Below, one piece after another: positions 40,901 to 55,900 of a DNA stretch of 64,000 nt (positions within the stretch are counted from its first letter, which is position 1; each line of letters starts with the position of its first letter). The DNA is from Marisa cornuarietis (taxonomy: Eukaryota; Mollusca; Gastropoda; Architaenioglossa; Ampullariidae). The translations under genes were made by a program, and so were the position numbers. The stretch lies in contig SMMW01000013.1 in the NCBI GenBank assembly GCA_004794655.1, forward strand, positions 899,501-963,500. Reading direction: 5' to 3'. The notes below the pieces were generated by a model that saw only the letters and a program-made list of their open reading frames with translations, was not told where the DNA came from and made no database searches.

Positions 40901-43900
40901 ATCGCAGCTGTATTCAACTCATAACGCGAAGTATTAAAGTTTGAATATTACTTACTATTTTATCGTCATTTTCGGTTGTTGGAGTACAAATCCATGTAGA
41001 ATTGAGAAACAGACAAACACTGCTAAATGGCGGCGCCTCAGCTAAAAACCATGCTTGTTTTGAACATAACAAATTCGTCAATTGGTTGACTGTTTTAGCC
41101 TTTAAAGGGAAGTAATCCATACTAGAATAACTCCTGAAGGTAGTAGTTTCCTCCCTTAGGCTGGCCTTACACACATCGAATTTTCGCCATGCGCCGTGGA
41201 TGGCACGGCTCCGTGCTTTTTGATAACTGAAGAAGTCAATGGGTTAACTCACACGTATTGAATGAGACGCCGTCCGGCTTTTCACCGTCAATGGCGGCCG
41301 TGGACACCACGGTGCATATCAACACCCGACACGGCGCTACGCCGTCCATACCTTGTTGATAACTTTTGCTTCAAATGGGAGCACTCACATTGGTCGACTG
41401 GCGCTGTGTTTACCCTACCTTTAGCGCATGCGCACAACACTGAATCGCCACGTGTGCATTCTCTTATGGTCAGTTGTCATGTTGCCTGGTGGTTTATTTA
41501 AGGCCAGACAGACAGATTTGCCAAAATCTTAATTTTTGGCCATATTGAGATATTAGCATATTAGGAAATTTCAACATGTCATTTATCCACTCTCAAAGTG
41601 ATTTTTCATAAAAACATCTAGAAATATGTAAATTGTGTCAATAAACACAGTCATTGCTTTCAAAGTCCTACTTGTTTTGTTCAGAATTTTTAGTTTCTTG
41701 TTTTGGTTACAGTTTCTTTACTTCAAATCCCTATAACTTTATATTAAGATGTGATCAATAAATCAATCCTCTTCATGCTATTTGCACATAAGGCCTCAAC
41801 CAGAGCCCGCCACTGATGTCGATCAGCTGAAACCTGCTCCAGGCGACCCCTTGTCCAGCCCTTTCCTTTCATCTCCTGTTCCACTGTTCTTCTCCAGGTT
41901 TCCTTTGGGCGGCATCGTTTTCTTCGGCCGTCTGGAGTCCATCGTAGGGCGATTCTGGAGAGGTCTGCTGTCTGCTGGCAGAGCACATGTCCAATCCATC
42001 GCCAACGCCTTCGTTGAACCTGGGTGGTGATGGACTCGGTTTCAGTTCTTTGGTGGAGTTCTTCATTTGTAATGGTGTTTGGCCAAAAGATGTTAAGTAT
42101 GCGCCTGAGGCATCTGTTTTGGAAGATGTCAAGCCTGTTACCGATGTTTTTGGTCATCTTCCATGATTCTGATCCATAAAGGAGGGTGCTGATCACCTTT
42201 GACTTGAAGATTCTCAGCTTGGTCTTCTGGCTGATGTTTTTTGCCTTCCATGTGCTCCTGAGTGAGGCGAAGGCCTGGCTGGCTTTTGCCAGTCGGGCTC
42301 GAATCTCCACCTCCGCATCCCTGGTGTTTGACATCTTGGACCCAAGATAGGTAAAACTGTCAACTTCCTCAATCTCTTCTCCATTTAGTTTGATGTTTTC
42401 TTGGACTCTGGCGTTCACTCTCATACTTTTTGTTTTCTTTGCGCTGACCTTCAAGCCAAGGTTTTCAGCTGTTTCTGAGAAGGCATTTGTTTTCTCCTGC
42501 ATGTCTTGGTGGCGGAGTGACAACAGAGCAAAGTCCAAGTCTTCCAGCATTGTTGTTGCCGTCATAGTCATGGTCCATTTGATCCCTCTCCTCTCTCTGT
42601 CGGAATTCTTCATGATCCAGTCCATGGCCAGGATGAAGAGGAACCGCAACAGAATGCAGGCCTGCTTCACCCCAGTACTGACGTTGAATGGGGCTGTGAG
42701 CTCCGTGTCACAGACCACCTGAGATTTGAAATTGCTGTACAGCAGTTCAATGACCTGGACAAGTTTCGCAGGGCCTCCGTAATGCCTCAGGATCTTCCAT
42801 AAGGACTCGGGGTGGATGCTGTCAAAACCTTTCTCCAGGTCGATGAAGTTGATGTACAGCAGTGTGTTCCACTCGTTGCTCTGCTCCAGAATCTGACGCA
42901 GAGTGAAAATGAGTTCAGAGCAGGATCGCCCAGGGCGAAATCCTGCTTGCTGAGGCCGAAGGTCTTTCTCAACGGTTGCCGTCAGTCTTGAATAAACAAT
43001 CTTGCTGAAGACCTTGCTGGTGAGGGAAAGAAGTGTTATATCCCTCCAGTTATTGCAGTCTCCAAGGTCTCCTTTCTTGGGTAACTTGAAGATGAGCCCT
43101 GTCTTCCACGCGTTGGGGATCTGTCCTGATTCCCAAACTTGCCTGAAGATTTCAGTCAGCATGGGAGCATTCACATCTGCTTTCAACATCTCTACTGTTA
43201 TTCCATCTGCCCCTGGTGCTTTGCAGCTTTTTATTTCCTTGATTGCTGCTGTCACTTCTTCCAGGCTTGGCGGGTCTGTGCAGATGTCAAGGTCTGTATC
43301 TGGCTGGATGTCTGCGAGCTGAGGGGGGTCTGGTCTGTTCAGAACTGACTCAAAATGTTCCCTCCAGCGCTGTAGTTTTCTGCCTCTCCCTGGACAACAT
43401 TTCCGTTCATTTCTTAAATTTTAATACATTGTTTTACAAAAAGAATTCATAAAAAATAACTAAGTTGACTTTGGTACGATTGTAGATCTTTCTTTTAGTT
43501 AACTAAGTGCAAAAGAATTTTGAGCCTACTCACAAAAATTACGAAAAGCTTTTTTAAATGTTTGTTTAGGCGCCATATTGGATCGTTTCCATGGCAACCG
43601 ATAGTGTGACGAGTGAACTAAAAGCCTTTTTTTGAACTTCCATTCAAGGGCAAAATAGTTCACATAAAAAAAATTAGTGATATCTTGTAAAACGTAAATT
43701 TTTTTTCGGGCAGTGTCATGCCTAAAGTTTCTTGATTTGTATTTGAAGATGTCTACAGAACAAGCAGAGAAGTTTGATGCAGATCTAGATCAGTATGATA
43801 TAGATATTGATGTGCTAATAAACTACAAAGACAGAGTTAGAGCAGATTTGTGAAGGATTCTAGTGTACTCCATTAAAAAAAGACCTGCATGCTGCATGTA

Positions 43901-46900
43901 GTATATTCTGTTCAATATCGAAGTGCATATATTCTTTACTAGATGAAGAGCGGCAAAGTAAACAGAATATACATGAATGTAAGCAACTTTATTCGTTTAA
44001 ATACGCTTCCTCTAAAGATTTTCACTCCCCATGGAGTGCATATAGTATTTAGTAACATATAGTATTGCATATATTGCATGTAGTAATAATTTCTAGGAAG
44101 ACCTTACGAACGCAGAAGAGCGTCACAAAAGATAGAGAGAGGATTAAACTCTTTCTACCCCTAACTCACTATCTTTTTTCTTTCTCTCCCCTCACTTTGA
44201 ATTAAAAAAGAAAAAAAATACTCAGAATAGTGTCACAACCAGTTAAAATACTTGCTTAATTTGTGGAAGACAGATTACAAGGGACATTAAAGATCTAAGC
44301 CAACAATTAAACATGCCAGGGATAGATGAATAATATAAAGAATGATCATTTAAGAGCATAAATATATTTAATAATGATTAACACTTAAGGAATAACACTA
44401 AAATATCATCACCACACCTTTTCTTTTCGGTATACAACTGTTATCGTGAAAATCTCATCACTGGCACATTCTTCAGTCTATTTGCTGAGCTGAGAAGTGA
44501 TCAAAACAAATTTTTTAATTAGTTCCGGATGAATGCTTCAGTGATAGGTCGCTGAATGTTTAGTGGGTGTACCCATATAGTTCTACATCGTCGTCTTTTT
44601 CTGTTTTTCAATCAAATATAAACATAACGCTTTCTCTAGATCATCCATCTTGGAGTGCTTCCACACGCCGTGTGTCAAGCGCCATTTGTTACCCACGGCG
44701 CGTGCCGTCTTGTCCATGGCGTGTTTGAGGAATGCACGATGTGTGTAAGGCTAGCCTTAGACATTCATTTACACAATGTGCGATTTGTTGTATGACACTA
44801 CCCTAGTGTCCACGCTGCCTGGCGAATTCGCCAGGGCCGTCCTGGTTAGTTTAATAGCCAATACAATACAGTACAACTTTATTTATCCACAAGGGCAGTT
44901 CCAGATAGTGCTCATACTAGCAGTAATGCATGCATATACATGATAGAGATAATACATATACATGTTGAAATAATTTCTCTCTCCTGCCCGTACACATTCC
45001 CAGCAACAGTAGATACAGTTGGTAACCTTAGGTCACCTTAAGATCAGAGGTGGCTCCAGAAAATATGGGTTTTCGGTTGCCTTGGTTGAGTTTAAGATAA
45101 CAGATTTTGATGTTTCAAAAAATCATACACGTTTCAGATTTGTTTTTGTTGAAAAATATATGTTTTAATATTAAATAAATTCATCTACACCTACCCTCCC
45201 AGAAATTCTCATGGGGATACAGAAAATTGCTCGTGTTTGGTTATGCGCTCTTCGATTGTTCTAAACCTGACATGTTGCATATCAATGAAATTGGCATTCT
45301 CTTCCCTAATCACCTCTATCAGTGAAGTACCCGAGATATCAAATAGCTCCAAAGCACAAATAATGCTCCAAAGCTATTTGAAGCAATTCGAAGTCACCTT
45401 TCTTCAAACCATCAACGACTATTAGCTGATTTGGAAAATTCCAATGAAGATTTTTGAATCTGCGATCTGACTGGTTGGCACTGCTAGCAATGAGCACTTT
45501 CATTCTGGGAGCATGGCTGAAAACTTGTTGACATTCCACTTGATTACTATGCACTTTAATAAAAATTCACACTTGATTTTTGTGTGAAAATAAAAAACTT
45601 TATTAAATTACAAAATTGCAAAATAAAGCTTCCCGAGGGGGGAAATAATAAGCTCATGCTGATAATGTTGACGTGGAGCTTTCATGTGCACTACAAGTAA
45701 TAAAGTATGGCAATTTGTGATGGCTTAATTGATTCAAATCGTTAAAACTTTTTACTTTTAACTGCTATAAAGCTTAGTGATTTTGAAACAGCATATTCAA
45801 AATTAGTTACTGCAGTGCAAAAACGTGTTAATTTTGGATGTATGAAGCATTGCCTTAACAAACGATTTGTTTGATTATTCAGCATATAAGAGTGGGGTTT
45901 TTGTTTTCCTCAGATTGTTGACAAAATGAGTTTTTCAAAGTTATCAAAATTATCACCCTTATTTGGTTTTTATAAGCAATTTCTTTATGAGTACTTGAAA
46001 ACAAAACAATCTGATGTGAATAATAAAGTATAGGATGTGCTATGAATCTTTCTCTTCATAAATATTAAGTGCTTTCCCAAAATAGAAAATTACAAGTTAA
46101 AAAAACGTTAGATATAAATTATAATCATTAAAGGATGCAATTCATCCATACGAAAATGTAGTGTCTGACATGACAAAATAATAAAATTGCATTTTTTTTT
46201 GGCCATGTTTAAGGTGCTTATTTAAGGAACTCAGTCTCAGGACAGGTTGCAGTTACAAGAATGAAATTTTGTACTCTTACTCAGATATAATCTAGAACTG
46301 TAAATATTAGCTTGTTAATCTAAGAATTATTTGTGCTGTAATTTTCTTTCAAAAAAAATTTCCTTTTGTCTGGTACAATTTTGGGGGTTGCTCACTTTGA
46401 CCACACAAATCTCCAAGACTTTCAAAGATATCAAAAATAAGGATTCTTACAAATTTAGATACTAATTTGTACCTCACACAGACACTAAAATCAGTAATCT
46501 TTGATTTAGGGTACTGGTTAAATTTTGAAATAATAGTATGTTTTTCTTTAATAAAATCAATCATTTAACTCAGAAGTTTGATTGTAACCACGTTTTTGTT
46601 TGTTTATTTATGGTTTTTTGCTAGTTATTTTATGTTTGATTGTTCTGACCCAAAAGAAAATCATTAAAAATCTTTAAAACAAAGAATTTATTTTTGGAAT
46701 AGTAATCTGATACTAAATACCACATTTTCTGCATGTATAAAGAAGATAATATGAACTCTAGTTTTTACTCGAAAATCTTATCACTTACAGTTTACACAGT
46801 TGTTTGATGTGCAGTTCTTTTCCTGATTATTTTTTTCAACCATATTGAGACAGCAAATTCTTATTATTTATAGTATAGTTATGTGTTTGCAGTTTGCCAT

Positions 46901-49900
46901 CCTTCACTGGGCTGACTCATATCAACAGTGCTACCTTACCAGCCTGCTTTGTGCTTGTACTTCCACAGCCAATACCAGTGGCCTCGTCCATCATTCAGAA
47001 AATTCAGGCTTTGACAAGTGAGTGTTCAAAATTAACTAAGCATTATTCCCTTTTCTCTTTTACGCTTTGTAGTGATTTTTGTCAGTAATTCATTGTTTTT
47101 ATTCTGTCAGATTAATCAGACCAGAGGGTTTGGCATTTTCCAGGTCTATTTCGAGTACAGTGTTGTGTGAGCAATGGAAAACTGTAAAATGAAATGCTAA
47201 TGCAAGCCAGAGAAGCATCTGGATGCACTGTAAGAATGAAAAATCATCATTTAACATAAAATGTGTGACATACTGGTTGTGTAGGTGGTTGTTTCCATTT
47301 GTGTACTTGTTTGTAGCAAAGATTGTTTGTTGTTTTTAGGTTAGTGACTACACACACACCAAAACAAAGCAAAGATGGTTTATACAATGTATGTGTTTCC
47401 TGTGAGCTACTACAGCTCCATGAAAAAGTCTTGTTGTTGTACTAATACCATATTGCCATTATCGTAAATTTTTAATAATAAAATAGCTAACCAAAAATTT
47501 GGTACCATAAAACATATTTACTACCTGATTTTTTCATTTTAGTGAGAAGACTACTAATAACAGATTTTTGAAGTAATGAATTGTGGGTTTTTAGGGAGGG
47601 CAAGGTACAGAGAAGGTGAAGATTTTAATTTTTCTTTTAATTTTTGTCTTGTAGAACTGGATGTTTGCAAAGATGTAGGCAGCCACTCACTTCTTTCACT
47701 TATTCTTGACTCCAATTCTGATGGGAAGATGAGAAAGGAGCAGCGGCTGTTTGTTGTAAGTTTCTTAAGATTTTCAGTGTCAGCAGTTCAAGACCATGTA
47801 CCCTCTGCTTCCTATGGATATTTTCATAATAAGGTGTGAAAGATGTGCACAAAAAATGAACATTCTTCTGGTTTCTGTAATGCCCGTGTGAGCATGGCGG
47901 AAACACAAACTGTGCAACCTTCTCTGCAGAATGATGAAAGTTACAGTCTGTCCTGATTATTTTATTTGGACTAGAGCAGCCCTCTCATTCCAAAATGTGT
48001 CCAAATTGAGGCAAAAGCAAGTGTAAACCTGGTTGCAAGAGAGTTTATCCACCATAGAGTCACGAAAGAGCCAGTCAGTTTAAAGATATTAAAATCAAGA
48101 GCTTTAAACAAGTCCCAAGAGTGCAACAATATGAACATCTTGCACACAAAACATCAAGGGATAAAGACTGGCAACAAAGGAGCAGTAATATGTATTGTCT
48201 GCTACTATTGTTCGTTTTCCTTGTTAAAACTGCATTCATTCATAAACTGTCATGATACTTTTTATTTCTAAGTTGTAACATGTTATATTTGAGTAAATCT
48301 GCCAAGAAAGATATGGTTTATTCTCAAGAAGTAGGTCACACCTGTTAAGATTTAAAGTTGGTTGAGTGGCTAAAAATTGGGGAGGGAATCACTGGGGAAA
48401 GGCGTTTCCTCTCAGCATCAGAAAGTCATGTTGATTTTTCTATTTCTTATGCTTTTTTATATGCATGGATGAAAATCATTTGATTTCAGTAGTTTGACAG
48501 TTAATGAAAATAACAAAAATGTGCATCCCACATGTAAAAAATGTAATTGTATCCCACTCAAAAAAATGACATCATGCTTTACTAAGGTTACAGGCACCCA
48601 TCATTTGCTGTGAAATTTCACGTCACATTTGCAGCAGCATTTTATTTTGTTGTTTGTAAAATTCATGAGTAACAAGGTTGGGTATTTAAAACATATGTTG
48701 AAGTAGTTTGCTAACAATGTTTTGACAACACTTTATTTTATAACATGCCAGATGTTGTTGAAATAGTACAGTTGGCCTGTATCAAAACCGGAAGAGGTCA
48801 AACCCATAATTGGGATGAAATTCAAATGTATAATTATATGCAAAGGTCCATAAATTGATCATGTTTTGATCATATTTTCATATATTAGTATAATGGGGTA
48901 TTATGTTTTTTGTATTTTTTGTATTATGTTTATTTTGTTTTTTATGTACTTTGTTGTAGGCAAGAGTTCACAGTCATTTTTTGTAAAGAAGGCATTTCTA
49001 GTGTATTGTTTTGCAATTGGTAATGTCTTCTGTCATGGCAGTCACTGCCAGACCAGCACCATGTCTACTTCATTAGAGGAGTCAGTGGAGGAGTTCTAGA
49101 AGAGCCTGCTGTCATGCTTTCCCGGATTCCCTTCACCCATCCCACTCATGTTCCTCAAATACTCATACTGCTTAGGCAGCAGCTTCTCTTCAACTCCATC
49201 ATTGCAAGCTGCATTAGACCATCAGCTAAAAAAGGTATTATATTGCTCTTTCTTGGGATTCTCTGCTTTACCAGGTAAAGAGTCTTGAGACAAGATTGCT
49301 ATCATTATATTGACATATTATGAAAAGCAATTATCTTTACTTGCAATTAGCACCAAGATAGGCACAAGCATGTCAAAAACATTTATCATATCCTGATATT
49401 AAGTGAATAAGGTGTCACATTGTAACACAAAACAGATCAAATTGAAAAATAAACTGTAAAGACTACTAAAATCTTTATTCAAGATCAATAATAAAGAATC
49501 TTGTAAAGTAACCTAATTTAACCTGATAAGAACTTGTGCAAATCTTTATAGGCCTTACTTGGAGAGTACATCTTTTGCTCTCAAAATTACCATCCTCAAG
49601 AAGACTGGTATTTAAAATAAGCTCAATTTATGGTTGGAGTTAATTACATCAGTCCATACCTTGGGTAACAAATGGGGATTTTATTGCATGCTAGCCAGAA
49701 GCAGTTTTTAGTACTAAATAAGGATTTGTACCTAACAGGTCAGTTGGATCTTTAAGGAGTGCTTCATGTGTTTTTTGGGAGCTTTTTGGGCTTGGTAAAT
49801 ATTGATAAGCAGCTTTTGTGAAGAAATATGATTATCTTCAGAGCAGAAAGCACACTAGCTCCTGCTTTAAAGCTCACTTCAAGTAATGGAAACGATAATT

Positions 49901-52900
49901 TAGAATTTGCAATGTGAAGTCCTTACTATTTTAAGATGCAGGTAAGGAAGAAAAGAGAGAGAGTGTTTGTGTGTGTGTGTATAAAGCAAATTTTACCATG
50001 CATTCCTTAAGTGTAGTCACCTTACACAAACCATTTGGGCTGTGGGAGCAGGCTGATGACTCAAGAGCTCTAACTCCTAGCCCACCAGAAACTCTAGCAG
50101 GGACCAGGGAAGGGTGGGGAAAAGATATACAGTGAAGGTCATAGATGAAGGTAGGCTTGTTATCTGGTAACAGATCTCAGCAGCTGCATGGTGTTTGAGA
50201 TGACGGTCATCTCTCTTCAGCAGTTAATGGTTGTATTTGAGCATCCAGCCTATGATACCATGGTCACATGTGAGTATTTGAAATATCTTTCTTGATGGAT
50301 TACCACATTTCAATTCCTTATGAAGTCTTATTGTGTTTGCAGTATTGTTTGGTACTTGATTTGAGTGTATAAGGAATTTTAAAAAATCAGGCTTCATATT
50401 AACAGTGGTGATTGGTAATTTGGTTAGATAGCAATTAGTATATTTCACACTTTGAGTCTGGGCCTTGATGGTTAATTCTGATCCTAGGTACACATGAATT
50501 GGGAAGTATTTAAAAAGTCATAAAAAATAAGCATGACAGATCAAATTAATAATTAAACTTCACAGTTTAGAGAAATAAACCATTCCTACCTTGTTCCATC
50601 ATGCAATAGCTTATTCTTATAAATCCAAAGGAAATTAGTATTTCTAAAAAGAAATTGTTGGTACAGGCTTAAGCACAGTTGATAATCACTGTGATGTTTA
50701 GTTCTGTATTCAGTGGATCTCAATGGTCATACACCTTATTTAAATGAGGAAACATAACATATGATGGTGAGGAACATCTTTAGTGTCAGATATGACAAAA
50801 AATCAGTAGCCATCTTTGCATTTGCAAAAGAAAGGTACAATTGGAAAGATTCAGATCTTCAAATTAACATTTTCCAGTTCATGTATTAAGGTATGTAACT
50901 CTTATTCAAACATTATTCACCTAACTGTATGATTGTAGTTTTATATTAAAAATCATTGAGTATGATAGACACAGTTGAGCGGCCTGGATTTAATAGTTGC
51001 TGAAATAGGTTAGACACATTTGTCCATCTCTGATTCAAAGAGCTAATTAGATCTTTTATATATTTTTTTATTGTTATTTGTATGTGTAAAGATTTTTTTA
51101 TCTTGTGTGAGAGAGTTCAATATAGAAAGTGTTTTATTTGAAATTGTATATTTTTCCTCTTATATCTCTTGCTTTTTAGTGGATGTGGATCTCTCTGACA
51201 TAACAAGTCTGAAGTGTCGAGTACTTTGCACCAATCCTGACCACAGTCTATGCTCAGAAGATTATGCTTGTAGAGTGCTGCAGAGGTACCTGATTTTACT
51301 CCCAACAAATATATCTGTTCATCTATGGTTCACGCAAAGGGATTTGACAAGTTACATAGCTCTGGAAACACGTATTGGTGATGACCACTACTTTCTCGCC
51401 CACACATGCCTGCATCCTCCTCTTCAACCCCTCTCTCTCTCGCACACACACAGGCATACACACAAGTACATGCACATGCACACGTACATTCTTGATCTCT
51501 CTCTCTCACACACTCACACACATACACAGTACATAATACACCATCCACACATTTCAGTTCCACCACTGACTACAGTATAGACCATTGTCCAAGTATACGC
51601 TCCAACTTCCACACATGGAGACAAAGTGGAAGAATTCTACCAACAGTTGGACAAGATTGTGAAGGCAGTTCCAAAAAAGGACATCCTGGTTGTGCTCGGA
51701 GACTGGAACGCCAAGGTTGGCCCAGACGCCTACCAGCAATGGGCAGGAACGGTGGGGAAATTTGGCCTTGGTGAAACCAACGACAGGGGCATCAGACTCC
51801 TAGAGTTTGCACAGAGCCAGAGACTCGCCTTAGCCAACACCTTATATCCCCTCAAGAAATCAAGGACGGCCACGTGGCACTCACCAGATGGATTGGTCCA
51901 TAATCAGATCGACTATATCCTACTGCCGAGACGCTTCAAATCCACCATCAACAGGGCCAAGACAAGGACATACCCAGGCGCTGACATAGGCAGCAACCAT
52001 GACCTTGTTCTAGCGAACCTAAAGCTGAGGCTGAAAGCGTAGCCACTCTCAAACACTCCCTGAATTCGCTTTGATTTGGAGAAGCTGCAAGACCCAAAGA
52101 TTGCAGAAGTCTTTAAGGCCACGGTTGGCGGAAAATTTGGCGCACTGAACCTGGTAGACTGTGATGTAGACACCCTCGCTGGAAACATCAAAGAGGTGCT
52201 ACTGTCGACAGCCCAGGAGGTTCTAGGCCAACATAGGAATAAGAAACAGCCATGGGTCACGAACGACATCCTAGACCTCTGTGACCAAAGGAAGGCCTTG
52301 AAGAGAGAAAAGAAAAGCAAACCAGAAGCAGCCACCAAATACAAAGAAGTGAACTGTGCCATTAAGAAAGGGATGAAGGCAGCTAGGGAGAGCTGGATCG
52401 AGAATCAGTGCCGGGACATAGAGGATGGAATGGCACGAGGTGACAGCAAAAAGGCAGACCAGCAGAAGATCTCAGTCATCGAAGACAGCAATGGTCACCT
52501 TCTCACAGAAGGCAATGCTGTACTCAACCGATGGACAGAATACTGCAAGGACCTGTACAACTACCAGCTGAAGACCGACGCCAACATTCTCCAAAACAAC
52601 TAGACTAGAGACAGCGAACCTGCAGACCTACCAGTCCTACGGGAAGAGGTCGAAAGAGCTGTACATAGTTTGAAGGGAGGAAAATCACCAGGCGTTGATA
52701 ATGTACCAGCTGAGCTGCTCAAGCAGGGTGGGGAAGCAACTACAAAGGCCCTAACTGTCCTGTGCCAAAGAGTTTGGGAGTGCAAGGAATGTCCCAGAGA
52801 ATGGACGCAGTCACTAATCATACCCCTCCCAAAAAAAGGAAACAGCAAACAGTGTCAGAACTACAGAACCATAAGTCTTATCAGTCACCCAAGCAAAGTC

Positions 52901-55900
52901 ATGCTGAAGGTCATACAGAACCGCATCAGAACCACCGCAGAAGAGCTGCTAGCAGAAGAACAGGCTGGCTTCAGACCACGTAGAAGCACAGTTGAGCAGA
53001 TCTTCAACTGTCGTCTTCTTATAGAAAAGCATCTTCAGCATCAGCGGGACCTTTACCACAACTTCATTGACTTTAAGAAGGCATTTGACAGAGTCTGGCA
53101 TGAGGGGCTATGGCATGTGATGCGGAAATTCAACATTGAAGAAGGGCTCATCCAAATTGTTGAAGCACTGTATAACAGCTCAATGAGTACAGTACTGCTG
53201 AACAACCAAATAGGAGCTTACTTTCGCACCACAGTAGGGGTACGCCAAGGATGTCCCCTATCACCCGTGCTGTTCAATATATTCTTGGAGAACAACATGC
53301 TCGAAGCTCTTCATGACCATCATACCTCCATTTCAATCGGTGGAAGACCAATCTGCAACCTGCGCTTTGCAGATGACAGATCTGTTAGCAGGTACAAACA
53401 AGGAACTGCAAGACCTCACCAACAGATTGACAGACAGCTCAAACGCATATGGAATCGAGACCAGCACTGAAAAGTGCAAAGTTATGATCAATGGCAACGG
53501 CAAAGCAGAGATCTATATGAACGGGGTACAGCTCGAAGAGGTAAGTAGTTTCAAGTACTTGGGAGACACCCTCTCCAAGGACGGCAGCTCCACGCAAGAT
53601 ATCCGCATCAGGATCGCAACAGCAGCAATGGCTAGGCTAGATAGGATCTGGCATAGCCACAAGATAAGGTTCACTACCAAGTACAGGCTGTACAAATCCC
53701 TGGTAGTGCCGATCCTGCTCTACGGATGCGACACGTGGACTCGCCGAAACGGAAAGGAGAATCCAGGCATTCGAGAACAAGTGCCTGAGGAGGCTGCTCC
53801 AGATCTCATACAAAGAACACAAAATCAACGACTTTGTAAGAAACAAGATTATCCTTCAAGGCACCTTGGAGGGTGGCCGACGCCGCGGTAGCCAGAGAAA
53901 GAACTGGCTTACGAACGTCAAAGACTGGACTGGTCGTCCTGTACAGGACCTGCTGACTATCGCTCAAAATAGGTAAGAGTGGCGAGCCTTGTCAGCTGCC
54001 GCGTCTATCCATGTGCTCCCCCCAACGCCAGGTGCCAGGCAAGGGACGACGGACTGACAGTATAGACAGATCCAAACACACATGCAAGCACAAACACATA
54101 CTCATGCATGGATGCGTGCACAAACACACACATATCTACACACGCACTCTCATGCATGTTCACACACTGTCCATGAAGATCAAGGAGATGCATTCATCAT
54201 TCAGTCCTGACTTTTGCCACAGCAGAGTTTAGAGAGTTGTGGTTGTATTTCCAAAGTTATTTATCTGTTAATGTGATAAAAATGATCACCAGAGTCAAAT
54301 CAAATTTATTGTCTGTCCTAGGCAGTCCAAGACAAATTTTTCTTCGCTCAGAATCATTACACACACACACACACACACACACACGCAAACATAATATAAG
54401 CATTTGTGCCTTTTATTTAGGATGGTGATTGCTGCTGGCACGAAGGACCTCTGGTAGGCAGTTTTTCTGGCCCTTGGCATTTTGTAGCACCTGCCTGAGG
54501 GCAACAGTTGAAAGTTGTGATAGAGAGGGTGTGTTTGGTCTGAAATGCCATCTTTCTGACTTCATGAAGGTACAAGTCAGAAAGTGGCAGCTGTGATGTT
54601 CCAATAATTTTATTTACCTGATGGATGACTTGTCTGACGAGTAGGTGACCATATCAGGTGGCGATGTTAAATATGAGAATGGTCTCAACAAGGGACCTGT
54701 AGACAGTCTCCAGCACTCCAGAGCTGACATTGAAATTGTGGTCGGTCCTTCAGGAATGATCATATCCATAGAACGACTTTGGTATTTAAATCCGGATCTA
54801 CTAGGCACTTTACAAGGTATGGCTGAACCGTGTTAAAGGCGCTGGAAAAATCCATGAACAGGACTCGAACATAGGTGCCAGAGGCGTCCAAGTGTTGTAG
54901 GATAGCATCTGAAAGAGAATGGCATCAGACACCTCCCTTGTAGGCGTGTAGGCAAACTGTAGAGGATCCAGGCAATCAGCCACGGTGAAGATTATCAAAC
55001 TTCCCACAACCCTCTTCAAACACTTGTCCACAACAGACGTGAGAGCCAGAGGTTGAAAATCTTTCAAGTTAGTAAGATAAGACTTCTTTGGCACTGATAT
55101 TATTGTTGATGTGCATCATAAGTGGGGGACACTGTGAGAGTCAAGGGAGAGCTGGAAGAGTCTGGTAAAGACACCAGCTAGCTGACTAGCACACTCTTTG
55201 AGAACCTTGCCTCTTGCGTTGCCAGGTCCAGGGGCTTTGCGTGGGTTAACATGACAGAAAATCTCCCTCCACATGACATCTCCCTCATAGACTGTGACAG
55301 GGGCTGCCGGCAGTGAAGAGCAGACATTATCTACTTCTTCGCTGAAGTCTCTCACGTCAAACTGCGCATAGAAATTGTTGAGCTCTTTAACAAATGTGAG
55401 TGGGTCAGCACACTTTATTCTTTCTTTCTTTTGTTCTCTACCATCATGATGTTCAGGTCGCTCCATGCCTCCCTTGTCTTGCCCTTGCTAAGTCGCTTTT
55501 CTACCTTCTTTCTGTATTCCATCCTAGATGTTTTTGCCTTTTCCCTGAACTCCTCTTTTTGTTTCACTTGCTGTTTATCTCCCTGCATAAAAGCTATATA
55601 GACCTGACCTGGGAGGCAGCAAAGCAGACCGCGAAAAGTGGAAGACGACTGTAGAGGCCCTATGCTCCACTAGGAGATAAGAGGATCCAAGAAGAAGATA
55701 AAAGCTATCTTCTTTTCATTGAGACAGTGTTTCAGGTCTTTGCCCAGCCATGGTTTGTTATTTGGATAGCTGCAGATTTGCTTGGTAGGAATGGCAGACT
55801 CTTCACAGAAGGTGATGTAAGAGGTGATTGTTTCTGCCAGACAGTCCAGGTTGGCTCCACAGCTGGTGAAGAACAAATACCAATCAGTGGTCTCAAGGCA

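Noticed and set aside
43749..43853. Short plus-strand frame, 34 codons, acidic (begins MSTEQAEKFDADLD)
   Set aside because: It could be the start of a lost transposon gene inside the Harbinger-like element, but it is too short and unmatched to call.
51071..51580. 169-codon open frame spanning MED1 exon 14
   Set aside because: Only exon 14 is coding; the remainder is intron and microsatellite.
54357..54384. AC repeat as a possible array
   Set aside because: A simple dinucleotide microsatellite with no spacers; CRISPR arrays are not expected in animal DNA.
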